The notes under the pieces: generated by a model
Database searches by the model: none
What the model was told of the DNA's origin: nothing
Seen by the model: only the letters and a program-made list of their open reading frames with translations
Program-made: the position numbers and the translations under genes
From: Sanguinoderma infundibulare
Lineage: Eukaryota; Basidiomycota; Agaricomycetes; Polyporales; Polyporaceae
Reading direction: 5' to 3'
NCBI GenBank assembly: GCA_032821775.1
Contig: JAVLRN010000005.1
Span: 2,418,001-2,482,000, forward strand
Length of the DNA stretch: 64,000 nt
Part shown: piece after piece, positions 14,401 through 25,516 of the stretch
Position numbering within the stretch: position 1 is the first letter of the stretch
Layout: every line of letters begins with the position of its first letter

Positions 14401-14512
14401 CTGAACCCGGGGCAGGATCTTGTATGTCGAGGGCTGGGGGCCTATCTCTCCTTTTCACGCGTCCTTTTTCATGAGCCACTTGAGCGATGGTGGGGGAGGG
14501 CGGGGAGGACAT
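8470..14512 (-). CDS. POM1: Pom1-like DYRK-family protein kinase with very long disordered N-terminus
   Basis: Start at 14512 ([17 protein letters not shown]). Spliced exons give about 1,200 residues of Ser/Thr/Pro-rich sequence before the DYRK region. The exon at 14284-13840 ([15 protein letters not shown] through DGEQDDKTE) joins [15 protein letters not shown]. The exon pair 13779-11311 and 11290-10180 joins across an intron near 11352. The DYRK homology box lies in [18 protein letters not shown]. The kinase domain has [52 protein letters not shown], the YTY activation-loop tyrosines followed by [14 protein letters not shown], and [15 protein letters not shown]. Pom1 kinases set polarity gradients and mitotic entry timing in fission yeast. 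The 3' end is either spliced (stop 8470, tail TMTTR) or unspliced (stop 8497). Long forward-strand frames inside this gene are shadows. Confidence 0.88.
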
Positions 14513-15914
14513 GAGAAATAGGATAAGGAACGAAGGAGAAAAAGGAAAGACGAGAGAAGAGGATGGAGAAGACGAGAGAGGATATTTGGGGGGAAAGGGG
14601 GGAGCAACGACACTCAGGACCAGCGAGAAGCTGGGTACCGACTGGCCGTTGAGGTCGACGATGCCAGATTGCTGGAGTGGGTCGCTCGAACGGTGCTCGT
14701 CGTCGGCTCCTGCCTGCGCCTCGTGTTATTTGGCCTTGTTTGTGTTGTGGCAGCTATCGACCATTGTCTGATGTTTCCAACCTGTTTCCAACATCGCCCG
14801 CCTCTGTCCGCGCACTGTAGGGTACCATTCGCGACTTGTTCACGACAGCTCTCTTTCGACTCGGCTGTAGGCGCGGCGTGCACCAGGGGAAAATCCCATC
14901 CCAACCTTCTCCAAGCCGAAGAGGTCTCGACGACGACTGATCTGCTGCCTGACTGTGCACGAAAGCGGACTCATTATTGTCGTGCGGTCGGGTAGCCATG
15001 GATCACATTCTTTGGTAATATTTCCACGATGGCACATCGTTACGAGCGATTCTGTGCTTCTCTGGGTGCTTCCTGGGCTGATTTCGGGACGTTGGCTGAT
15101 CGGTGTGAGGGACGCGTTCGACGGGCGGCGGGCGAGCCAAGGCGCGATCTGCCAGGATGTTCATTGCTCAGAGCGTGATCGGGCGGGCGACAGATGGAAC
15201 GATGGTTCACTCGGAGGGACTTCCCAGCGCGGCGGGCGACAGCGCTACGAGGAGAAGACGGGAGAAGACACACGGGACGTGATGTTACGATACCGGCTGC
15301 TCTGGCTATGACAGAAGGCCAGCAGCGTGGGCAGGCTGCGGGCGCGATGGGTGTCTGTCGGGCAGAGGCAAGGAGAGGCTGGTATGGACGGGGGGAGATG
15401 GGGCGGAGCGGGAAACGGAGGAGATAGGGACTCATGCGGGGGCGTCGCGGAGTTTGGAGATTAGAGTTTCTTGGTTGGCTAAAGATTACGTAGGCCCAGG
15501 GGGCGTGTGATGGTCGTCGGGGGTGGCATAAAGTGCTGGGCCGGGGTGGGGGAGGGGACGCTGCGTTTCAATTTCTCCCTCGCCCGCCACTTCCTCCGCT
15601 TTGAGTCGGAGACGCCTGCCGCCGTACGAGCTCAGCGAGCCCGTGGCCATCAGTGTGTATGTTGCCCGCACGCTCTCTGCACTCGCGACAATGGCACTGA
15701 CCGTCCCCAGCTGCGTCCTCTCCTCCCCCGCGAGGCTCTCGACAGCCTGCCCCCGCGTTCTCCTCGCCCCAGTCTTCTCGACACGTGTGCTTTTCCAGGG
15801 CAAACAGCGCCAAACGGTCCATTCAGTTCCCATCCTTCCTCACGTCCTGCCTAGACTATATCAGTTCCCTCCCATCCTCCACAGCCCTGTCGTCTCCCCC
15901 TCCCTTTCGCCGCC
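14513..15914. other. Divergent promoter region between the Pom1-like kinase and the Zn2Cys6 gene
   Basis: This 1.4 kb separates two divergently transcribed genes. It holds purine-rich stretches near 14480-14600 (probably the kinase 5' leader) and a long C/T-rich stretch at 15690-15914 upstream of the Zn2Cys6 start codon. I see no conserved protein content. An upstream region this long is consistent with a regulated transcription-factor gene. Confidence 0.55.
15857..15914 (+). promoter_or_regulatory. TATA-like element, pyrimidine-rich leader and Kozak context of the Zn2Cys6 gene
   Basis: A TATATC element begins at 15857, about 55 bp upstream of the start codon. It is followed by a C/T-rich leader and a near-ideal CGCCGCCATGG start context at 15915. 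This layout resembles highly expressed fungal genes, but expression cannot be read from sequence. Confidence 0.4.
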
Positions 15915-16908
15915 ATGGGTGATTCGAACCCCGAGACCGACTCCCAGCACCAGTCCTCTCAGTCTCCCTCCGACGCTGTCCAGCCTCAGATGACCATGCA
16001 CTCCATCTCCTACTCAGCTGGCATGCCCATGCACATGTATCCCTTCCCCCCCGGCATGGTCCCCGCACACCCCGCCCGCACTAAGCGCCGCCAGGTCAAG
16101 AACGCGTGCACCAATTGCCAGAAGGCATGCAAGAAGTGCGACGACGCCCGCCCCTGCCTCCGTTGCGTCAAGTACGGCATCGCCGAGGAGTGTATCGACT
16201 CCCAGCGCAAGGAGCGCCAGAAGGGGATCAAGCGGGGGCCTTACAAGAAGCGCGATGGAAAGAGTAAGCTCTTTTATTCACTATCCCCTCCACTTCCTCG
16301 TCCCGCCCGACTTACTTGGCCCTCATTTTACCCTCCCTGCTCCTCCTCTAGCCACCAACGTCGAGCAGCAGCAGGTCGACGTTGCTGTGCAGCCACAAGG
16401 TATGCCGGTCCCCCAGACCGTCCCCGCCGCCGTCCCAAGCACGACGCCCCCCATGCCTTACGTTGCACCGGTCACCTATCCGCCGGGGCTCTACCCTCAG
16501 TATCCCGCCCCGCCTGCTGCCAAACCAGGGGAGACCCCCATGTACTACCCCCAGATCTTCTACGCCCCCATCCCCGCTCCTCCCCCGCAGGCTACTGGCC
16601 AGGATGGTGAGCCCGTCGGCTATCCCGCCCATCCTCAGTTTTATCCCGCCACCTTCATCGCGCCCTACCCTCCCCAGTACGCCACCCCGTACATGATGCC
16701 TCACCCTCACGCTCGTCCCGACGCTCAGATTCCTCTGCCTCCTGCTCACCACTACGCGCCCTACCCCCAGGCTTATCCGAAGCCGCCCTCCAGGGGCCCT
16801 GGTGCCGAGGTAGGTGCGCCCCAGATGATGGACGCGAGGAGGGATGGGCGCATTGAGCACGCCAGGATGGCTGAGCCCATTCCCGGCGCCCAGGCCAAGT
16901 CTGGGTGA
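15915..16908 (+). CDS. Small Zn(II)2Cys6 DNA-binding protein with Tyr/Pro-rich tail
   Basis: Two exons are joined across an intron of about 87 nt (around 16265-16351), giving roughly 300 aa. Residues 60-90 form a perfect binuclear cluster, C-X2-C-X6-C-X5-C-X2-C-X8-C (ACTNCQKACKKCDDARPCLR then CVKYGIAEEC). A strongly basic linker follows (QRKERQKGIKRGPYKKRDGK). The rest is a compositionally biased tail dominated by Pro, Tyr, Ala and Gln with recurring YP, PYP and MPH units. The fungal-specific transcription factor (middle homology) domain typical of large zinc-cluster regulators is absent. It is probably a nuclear DNA-binding regulator; targets are unknown. The Tyr/Pro-rich tail could be an activation or condensate-forming region (inference). 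Confidence 0.88.
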
Positions 16909-19900
16909 ATGGCGCGCACGCATAATCGACATCATCATCAGTACGTCTACTTACTGTGACAGCTCCGCGCTTCGCTCATTCATCGCGCGTAGAGCTTGGT
17001 TCGTTTTCGTTCAGTCCGGCTCTCATCATATGCATGCATCTCTCTCTATCTATCTATGACTATCTTCCCTGCTTTCCTGTTCATATGTTTTGCCCCCTGT
17101 CGTCGTGAAATGCCCGTCGCCTTGTACATTAGCCTGGTCGTTCTCGGTCGCACCGTCGTGTAGATCCCCCGGAATGTGTTGTCGCCTTACCCGTTCCCCG
17201 AATGATGTATATTTGTTGTAGGTGTGTTGTACAGACGTACTAAGTTATATATGCGCAGCGTGAAGGTGGCATTGCTGAGACTGAAGTGGACGATACTGGA
17301 ATGAAACAGACACGAACCGGGAAGGTGCAAGCGCGGCGTGAATATTGCCCGTTAACGCGCAAACGGCCCCTGATACTTGTTCCGATCGTTGTGGACCATG
17401 GTGTGGCCGAAAGCTCCGCGGTCATGGCCCTACAGAGCGCGTCGAAGAAGCTCAAATGACCGCACAAAAACAGCCCCGGGGGTCCCAATAACGGCAAACG
17501 GTGATCGGGGATGTGTCCATCGCCTGGCGGTAGAGGATCTGGAGGCCAAAAGGTTTCGCGATGCGCACGCGGTCGGCGTTCGCTGCGTTGGCAGGCGCGA
17601 GCGATATTCGACTCCGCGCGCGGGCGGAAATAGGATGAGTGGCAGCGGCTGGGCCACGGACGCTACTTGGCGTATACATCAGCGTGATCCTTGAGTCACG
17701 GCCACTGACTGGCCCAGGGCCCGCGGGGGCGGGATCGATCTGGCGGGGCTAGGCGCCGTGGGTGCAGGAGCCGTTTATTGCAATGTGGACTTGTGCTTCC
17801 GTCTCCGACGACCCGACTCCGCGCTCGGCGTCCTCTGAATACTTGCCTCCTCCTCCTCCTCCACATCCTTGCCTTCTGCGCGGGCCCGGGCTCGAGCTGC
17901 GCGTCTGGCCCTAGACTCTCTCCCTGCGGCGCGCTCTTTACGTGACGCCGGCTGGTGCTGCCGTAAGACGCGAGGCGCGAGGGGGTAAGGGGAGGCTGAC
18001 TGCCCAACTTCCCGGCGAGGGCCCGTCCCTGTCGTCCGTTGCCTGGCTTCCGTAACTTGACGTCGAGGCGATCATGAGGATGGGCCGCAGCCCTTCTCGC
18101 GTTCTCACAGGAAGGTCGTACCGCGACACGGTGCGATCATCGTCTGGACTCTCGCCGGGTCAGGAGGTGGCCCGCTGGTGGAGTCGTCTTGCCGGACGTT
18201 GGCACCAGGCGACGACGCCTAGGAAACGATAAGCAGCCCGACTGGGGAGCGGGCGGGTGACGACATGGCAAGGAGACGAGTGGCACTGGAGGCAACCGAC
18301 AGGATGGTATCGGCCCGAGGTGAAGGCGGGAGAACGCGCTCGATGGGAGGAGAGAGGGCGGTCATTGCGTCCGCGAAGATCATGCGTTGGCCACACGGAT
18401 CTTCGAGATGAGGTCAGTCGATATCGTGCAATGTCACCGAGGGCGCAGCTTCCCAAAAACGTTTCGCGGAGGCAATACTCACAAGCTCTCGTAATGTCGC
18501 ACGGTCCATATCGCTCGTGGGCGTGCGCGCACTTCGAACGGCGGGGCCCAAGACTGTAAGTGTTCTTGCAGGTTCTACGCGTTCCGTTCGTCCCAAGGAC
18601 ATCCCCTGACTGAGCGCGATTGGTTGTGCGCGGACTCGGGAAGCAGTGATTGCGCCGATAGGGAGACCATCCCCGCGATTTCCGGTCTTAATGAAAGATA
18701 CTCGGGTTCCCGCCAATGGATCGCATTTCCATGAGCTGGAGAAGGAAAGGACGGTCTGAGTAAGAGATAAAACCAGGCTGGGTATGGCGAAGGTGGACTG
18801 ACCATAGTGTTTCGCAAATTAGGTCCGATAGCCACACGGAACCTTGGGCGATTCATGCAGGCGTTACTATTGTAAATGGGGACGTGTTAGTTCTCGTCAT
18901 CCTGTCCCACAGGACCACAACTTTGCGCATCGGAACGCCGCATGACGTTCTTAATCGGTTGCGACGACGTAAAATGTTCCCTTCGGCGCGACCGCGAGGA
19001 GGGCGGACCAACAAGTTCAAACGGAGACAGCATCGGAAGCGAAAAGGGAAAGTCGAGTGCTCTGGTCGAGCTGCAAAGACAAGGATATCTCTGGGATGGT
19101 CGTGAGCTTACACCGGCGATCGTAACGTTCAAAACGATTCCAGGACCGTGGACGTGGCGGTTATACAGAGCATTAAAAAGGAGACTCACGCATGAAAGGA
19201 TTAACTTCCTTCCTTCCAGAGATATCAATGTGTCGGGTGGAAATCGTGGCAACTAAGGCATCGCGTGGGGCCGGGATGATATGGTGCCAAAGACTAGGAG
19301 AATGGGAGTAGGATGGACCAGAGCAGGGGATAGCTCTCACCTGCGGCGTGTGTTCCTCGTTCCTCTGTCCTCGTGTGCGGGACTGTACCTTCGCGGCCTC
19401 AGGAAACGTTGTCAGGCGGAGATAAGAGCAACCGTGCCATTGGACAACGAATACGTGGACATGACAAGTGCTAGAGGAATCGAGGAAGCACCATACGGCT
19501 CCCGGTGTGCGGTCAGCGGATGCTTCGAGGACGTCAATAGAAGGTCGACTAGATAACCTCGCGTGGGGTAAAACTAACGTTTCGTGTCAGAATTGCAGTT
19601 GACGACCAAACTTTGGACGCGCAAGTGTCCGGATCGAGGTGCGAAATCGACTCGAGGAAGGGAGGATGCTCACTCTGCTCTGGTTCGATGTCCCACTTCG
19701 GCCAGCTGCAGATAGTCCTCAATGGGACGCGGCAAGACCCTCTCTGGGAAGACCCTGGCACGTTTCAAACTCAAGACGAGTTTGTGGAAACGTCCGAAGG
19801 GCCTGCATTGCCGTGTGCAGCCGAGCGAATTCGAAGGCCTGCCGGACAGTTTGGGGAGGAAAAGGTTGGAAGAGGGGGGGAGGCTTTGCTTACTCCGCAA

Positions 19901-20710
19901 AAGAAGGTTGCTGCCGAGATCAATCTCCGCCAAACTGTCGCTTTCGAGCCGCAGCGAGGTTCGATCCGCAGCGAGGTTCGATCCGCAAGTGGATGAGGGA
20001 TGTAGAACGCATGGGTACGACGAAGATGGTGACAGTGGAAACAAGGGGGGCTCACCTTTCACACTAGCACAATGGACGACGCCGTCTGTGACGAGAGTCC
20101 TTCGGATTGAACGTTTCTTCTGGCAAACGTGCCGGGGGGTGAGGTAAACGGCAACGCAGATTCGGTGCTGAAGCAATGGTTGGACAGAACGCCATTGCAA
20201 TGGATAGGGGTGGGCGGGGAGTGGCGGGTTTCCGGTTCCTGATGCTCGCTTTGTTCTTGAGTAGCGTTGGGATGGACAATGAAGCGGGGAAAGACAAGGT
20301 TAATGTCGCCGAGTGACCGAAGTTCAATGTTGTCGACATGACGCTCTGGTGCTAACTCGAGTCCAAGAGCGATATTCGCAACCTCTATTAGGCAGGTGCA
20401 TCTCCAACTCAGACGACCTCCTCTTGGCCGCGTTGCGTCGAGTTCTGGCCTCGTCCAAACTTTAGTGGCCTCCCTTGGCCGAGAACAACATCTTCTTGAA
20501 GGTCTTGGCCAAGGCATGAAGCTGTCTTTGTGGGTGGGAGCCAGTGTCTGACGGTCGGAGGCTAACCTCATCCTAGCCTTCGGGAATCAAGTGGAGTTTC
20601 GAGCACCGATTGCCTTGCAGCTATATGGTATACTGCGGTCTCACCGCCAGGGGCCATCGCGGACCGTCTGAACCTTGGTTTCGCCTTCCCCGTCCCAACA
20701 AAAGGCCCGC
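16909..20710. other. Gene-poor region downstream of the Zn2Cys6 gene
   Basis: The first 200 bp are probably the Zn2Cys6 3' UTR. The rest contains many short overlapping frames on both strands, but none shows recognisable domains, convincing splice-joined exons or family resemblance. I found no transposon open reading frames, terminal repeats or tRNA genes. The only internal repeat I noticed is the direct 17-bp duplication at 19951-19984. Confidence 0.5.
19951..19984. repeat. 17-bp perfect tandem duplication
   Basis: The 17-mer gcagcgaggttcgatcc occurs twice head to tail (19951-19967 and 19968-19984), followed by a 3-bp start of a third copy. The unit contains ggttcgatcc, which resembles a pol III B box or tRNA T-loop, but no T-stem or cloverleaf can be formed around it. 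Confidence 0.8.
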
Positions 20711-21062
20711 TCATCGATCGTCCTCACTGTATCAGAAGTTAGCTTTGAACTTTGACGATGTGCGCAGACACTCACACTTTTGTCTCGAGTTTCTCATGCA
20801 CCTGTTTCTCGGTCACAACGTCTTTCACATTCCAGTCGAACCGTTCAAATGGCCCCATTTTCACCGGCTTCGAGTGTCCGTTGTCCGTATGGTGATTGAA
20901 ACTCATAGTTTGTGAAATGGCGTCAACCTTCGCCTCCTTCACGGCTGCTAGCGACGGCAAAGGTCGTCGAATATCACCTCCATGACCTGCGATATAACCG
21001 TTCCACCGGGTCAACGTTTGAGATTTGAGTCGATCGAGACAGGCATTCCACAAAGGCTTCAT
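20711..21062 (-). CDS. Candidate small protein gene, unrecognised
   Basis: A frame from 21062 runs through MSFNHHTDNGHSKPVKMGPF (internal ATG at 20906) and ERFDWNVKDVVTEKQ to KLETK. There it meets a good GTGAGT donor at 20775. The next acceptor (gatacag, ending 20727) continues in frame to VEDDR and a stop at 20711, closing a 100-aa product. Charged, codon-like composition and a consistent splice pair are the only support. No domain is recognised. The gene could start at 20906, giving a peptide of about 48 aa, and it may be spurious. It is divergent from the ArAE-type gene. Confidence 0.25.
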
Positions 21063-21424
21063 TTATGTACGACCGACGCGGTTCGAACCCATCCGAACCT
21101 GTGCGAGACCGTGCCAACTAAGCACGATACGGAGGAGACGGGGTGGGTTGTTGCATAGTAAACATAACAACGTTCTTACTCTGTACTGTGCTGTTCTGAA
21201 CGCAACATGATTCAGTCATGGGGAAACGGTGACGGCAAGGAGCCGGGATAAGCTCAGGGTTAAGCGAGGCTGGGCGCTTGCGCGGGACTTGTTTGGCGTC
21301 GGTTTTGGCAAGTTTGGCGCGCAAGGGGTGGGCCGAGTGGGAAGTTGAATGCAAGCAACCACAACGAGCGGATTATCATGCGCCTCGCCCCCACACCCTT
21401 CCCTCCTCCTCTCTCCCTGCACAC

Positions 21425-24400
21425 ATGAGTCTTTTCCAGACCATGCCAAAATCTGGGATACGTAAAGTCCTGCAAATGACGCCCTCCATGCTCGCGAGGC
21501 GGCCACTCGCCCGACTTTTATCCACTTTACTCTGCTCTGTCGCGATCGCAGTTCGACCCTTTGCTCGCTTCGGTGGTCAGTACGCATTCCTTGTTCTCGT
21601 TCTTAAGGAGCTCGTTTTTTCTGTGCAGGACAATCTTGCCCAACAACTCGAGTTGACCTGCCTCAACATTCTCGGTGCCCTGCTCGGCATCGGACTATCC
21701 ACCCTTGCAAAATATCTTGCGTCGCTAGCCGGTAGGGATACTTTGGCAGCCAGGACCATCTGTGCCCTATTTCTTATCCTTATCAGCTTCCTTGGTGGGC
21801 CTCAAAATTCTGACCGATCCTTTCCGAGATTAACGCTTCAACGGGAATAGCCGGCATTGCGAAGAGCAGACTGGTCCGACTGCAATTGTCCACACGCATA
21901 TCCTGCTTCATCTCTGTATGGCTATTGACCAACGACATTGGCGTATCAGATGTACGCATCCTAACAATTCCTCTTCTCGAGAACGAGGCTAATCATTAAC
22001 CAGCGCGTGCTGGTAGATTCTGGCTATTTCCTATGGGTCACGCTCTCTGCAGCCCTCATCTGCTTGTTCTCGCTGCTCGCCATGATGGTCATCTTCCCAG
22101 GCTCGACTACCAATTTCGAGTCAGAGACGGCCGCTGCATTCGCACTACTCCAAGTTTGCCTTTCCTCCAGTCTACACCGTGTTGGCGCGAGGGAAATCAA
22201 GATGGAGCTATCCGACTATCTCCAGCTTCATTACCAATTACTCCGCCAGTCCATCATGCTCAACGAGTCGTATTCCCAGGCCGCGTTCGAACTGCGTGTG
22301 GGGCGCCTTAGCCGTATGTCCCGGGACGTCCCTGCTTATCTTTGCCTTGTGGCTAACAATAGAATCCTGTACCAGTTCAGTCAATATACCCCTTCGTCGG
22401 TATCGTGGAGCATCTTCGCCGAGAATTAGCCTGGGGTTTGGCCCCAGTGAAGTCCCTTCATAGCGTTCCCGATACGCCTCGATCCCCACTGCTTCCTGGC
22501 ACGCCCGCTACACCTCGGTCTCCCCGGAGCGCTGTAGGCAGCTTGCACGAGTACTTTTCTTCGCCGCATCACGACCTCGCCTTCATGTCAATCATAGAGC
22601 CACCTGCTCTGGAGCTCGGAAACGCGATCCTCGAGGCGATGGAGACAGTTCAGCGCTTGATCATCGTCACCTTTCAGAAACCGCATGCAGACGAGACTTC
22701 TCCCAAGTCCTCGGAGGATCCGCACGACGCAGTCTCAGGGTCCCAAAGGGACGCGGTACGTGCCGCGGAGCACAAGCTCGTTTCAGTGCGGGACAGCATG
22801 CGCGAGGTCCTCCGACATGTTTTCGATCAGGTCGACATGCAGCAGCGTGCCGAGGGGAAGAACGCGCACCTGCCGAAAGAGATATTCGATTGCAGTCTTG
22901 CTACTATCGCCCTTCTCCAGGTGCGTCAGTCGGCTTGCCGGTTATGCGTGACGGCATGCTACGGTGCTATTCTTGTCCGACGTGCTCATGATTCTTTCAG
23001 ATGACGCAAGAGATGGGTAGGGCGCTGCACGTCGCGCAAGAGGTTGCGACGATCCATGAAGGGTCGAGGACGCGTCTGTGGTACCCGCGCATCTCGTTGC
23101 AGTGGCTCGGCGTGCCACCGGGTCCGTTTATCTCCGACGACAACGGCGATGTGGTTTTCGGTTCGGGAATGGCGATCGACGATGTCAGTGCAGCCATCGG
23201 CGCGGACGAACGGCTGACCGTCATGGAGGCGCGGCAGGGCCTCTCGGATCATGCGTACTCTTTCACGCTGCACAAGGGGAGACCGCTTCCTGCAGGGGGT
23301 CTGGTGGCACGGCACAAAGTGTACACGGCGGCGCCCCTGAGCAAGATGGAGTTAAAGTTGCAGCCTGCCAGGGTATGGTCATGGCAGTTCTGGAGCGGAT
23401 GTGCGGGACGGATTTGGTCGAGCGAGAAGATCTTGTGCGGCAGGGTGTGGTTGTCCAAGCGCTATCGGTCGTTTCAGCATTCTAGCCATTGGAAACATGG
23501 GTTGAAGAATGCCATAGGAGTTGCGGTCTTGACCTTCCCTGCTTTCATGCCGGCAGGTTCGGCAGGTATGTGCTGTTCCGTCCTTGGTTCGAACGCCCGG
23601 TAACGTTCTACCACCGTCATCCAGGACAACGATGGTTCCAAGACTGGCGGGGGCAATGGATGGCTATCAGGTACGTCGCTGTGAGAGGGAAGGAGCATTC
23701 TTGTCTGACATCCTAGCCTTCGACAGTTATTTGTGGGTCCTGGAGACAAACACAGGCGCGACGTGGAGAACTGGCTATCTTCGATTGGTAAGGTCTGTCG
23801 CCGAAATGTCGGGTACGAGGACTAATTCGATGGATAGTTCGGTACTCTACTAGGAGCGGTCTACGCCTACATAGTAAGTGCATTCGCCATTTGGTCCACG
23901 TCTGGTGCGTCACAATGCTTTCAGGTGGCAATCATATGCAGAGACAACCCATACGGGATAATCGCGATGGTCACCGTAGGTGAATATCCTCATGCTGGCG
24001 CGTCCACGATGACATCTGCGCATTCAGGCGTTCGACGTACCCATCACGTGGATTATTCTCAGCACCTCGATTGCGCCTATGGGTTGCCCAGCGTGAGTTG
24101 AGAGCCCATTGTGCTATGCTTTTGGCTAATACCGCCCGAAGAGCCGTTACTCTGCCCCCCATCGTCTTCGCACACACTGTCAACCCTGAACTCTCGTCTT
24201 CTGCGCTCAGTTTGTCTCCACCCAATCATCGCCCGGCCCTTGTACCTGACTCGTGCTGCAGAACTCTCCATTGTGCGGGCTGTGATGATCGCTGCCGGAA
24301 TTGTCGCCGCGCTTCTCATGAACAGCCTGCTATTCCCGCGGCATTGCCGGGTAATACGTACATTTTACGAGAAGGAGCCCCGGCGTGGCTGACGCCATTC

Positions 24401-25304
24401 AACAGGTCATCTTCCTATCTGACACGAGTCGGACACTCGGGCTACTCAGTAGCCTTTATCTGACGCTTAGCCAGTATGTCAATTGCGTGCTTCCGGCAAG
24501 CGTCGCGGCAGATGCTCACGCCACATGCAGCGACATGTTCCGAGTGCACCGGACGCGCATACAGGAGGAGAAGCGCAAGACGCTGAAGCTTGAGCTCCAG
24601 ATTCGGAGTTCGCTTTACCGTCTGTCCACTATCCTGAAGACGATGGGTGACGAATTGAGTCTGCTTCCAGTGAGCGCCCTTTGACAGACTGAGTGAGTTA
24701 CGCTTACTCGACGCTCAATGTGTCCCATTCTAGAAACCGCTGCGCCACTATCGCGAGACAGTCACGGTCATGCAGAAGCTGCTGGACCTCATGACCGGCC
24801 TGCGAAAGATCAGAGAGAACATCCCGCGCAAGGAGACGGTGGCTAACGTTTTCAAAGAGCGCCGTGAATTCGTACGTATCGTCGGCTTGCGTTTCACCGC
24901 GTCTCACCTTGTTTGGCCTCGGATAGATGTCCTGCGTGTGCATCATCCTCTACGCGTGTCAGCAGGCTTTCCGCGCGCGCGAACCACTCCCTCAGTTCCT
25001 CCCCTCTGCGCGGCATGCGTTCATGAACCTAGAGTCCCATGTCCAGGACTGCATATGCAGGGCGAGGGAGGAGGAGCCAGATGCGTTGGGCTTGTCGCTC
25101 GTGTACGCATTTGCGGAGCAGGAGGTGATGCAAAATCTCGTCGACACGCTTGAGGAGCTCCTCGAGATAACGGGTCAGTTGTTTGGGACATCTGCGTGGT
25201 TGACCCACGAGTCGCACTTCTCTCGGACGAGCACTATCGAGGACGGCCACGATCACGGATGGTATAGTACTTGGAAGGTTGAGGAAGAGTTGGGCAGCGC
25301 CTGA
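21425..25304 (+). CDS. ArAE/FUSC-type multi-pass membrane protein (aromatic acid exporter family, BRE4-like)
   Basis: About a dozen exons encode a protein of roughly 1,000 aa. The start at 21425 (MSLFQTMPKSG) directly precedes the first membrane block and is preferred over an in-frame ATG at 21278. The N-terminal membrane half includes GGQYAFLVLVLKELVFSVQD, NILGALLGIGLSTLAKYL and FLWVTLSAALICLFSLLAMM. A cytosolic stretch holds SPRSP-type sites (22450-22560). The second membrane half joins cleanly across introns as WMAISYLWVLETNTGATWR then FGTLLGAVYAYI. This layout (putative ER transporter N-domain, FUSC-like core, C-terminal ArAE_2-type cytosolic region) is that of fungal Bre4-like proteins linked to brefeldin A sensitivity and organic-acid export. 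The substrate is unknown. Confidence 0.8.
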
Positions 25305-25516
25305 CGCATATGTACATCACGGCATACCTTATAGTCCGTCGCTGTCGAATGCGTATGTGTTGACCACTACTACCGAAGTGCGTTTGCCGTATACCGAGTC
25401 GTCGATGAACCCGATGGAACCACTAACATGAGTCTACTAATATTCCAGTACAAGCATATATCCTACAGTCAACATGCGCTATACGCTTCCAATTACTCGC
25501 AGAAATAGCTCGCAAA

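Noticed and set aside
19951..19984. Tandem ggttcgatcc units as pol III B boxes or a SINE
   Set aside because: The unit deviates from the B-box consensus at the end. No A box is evident upstream, and I see no poly-A tail or target-site duplication.
21040..21110. tRNA-like B box (ggttcgaaccc) near 21079
   Set aside because: The flanking bases do not form a T-stem, and no D-arm, anticodon arm or acceptor stem could be drawn upstream.
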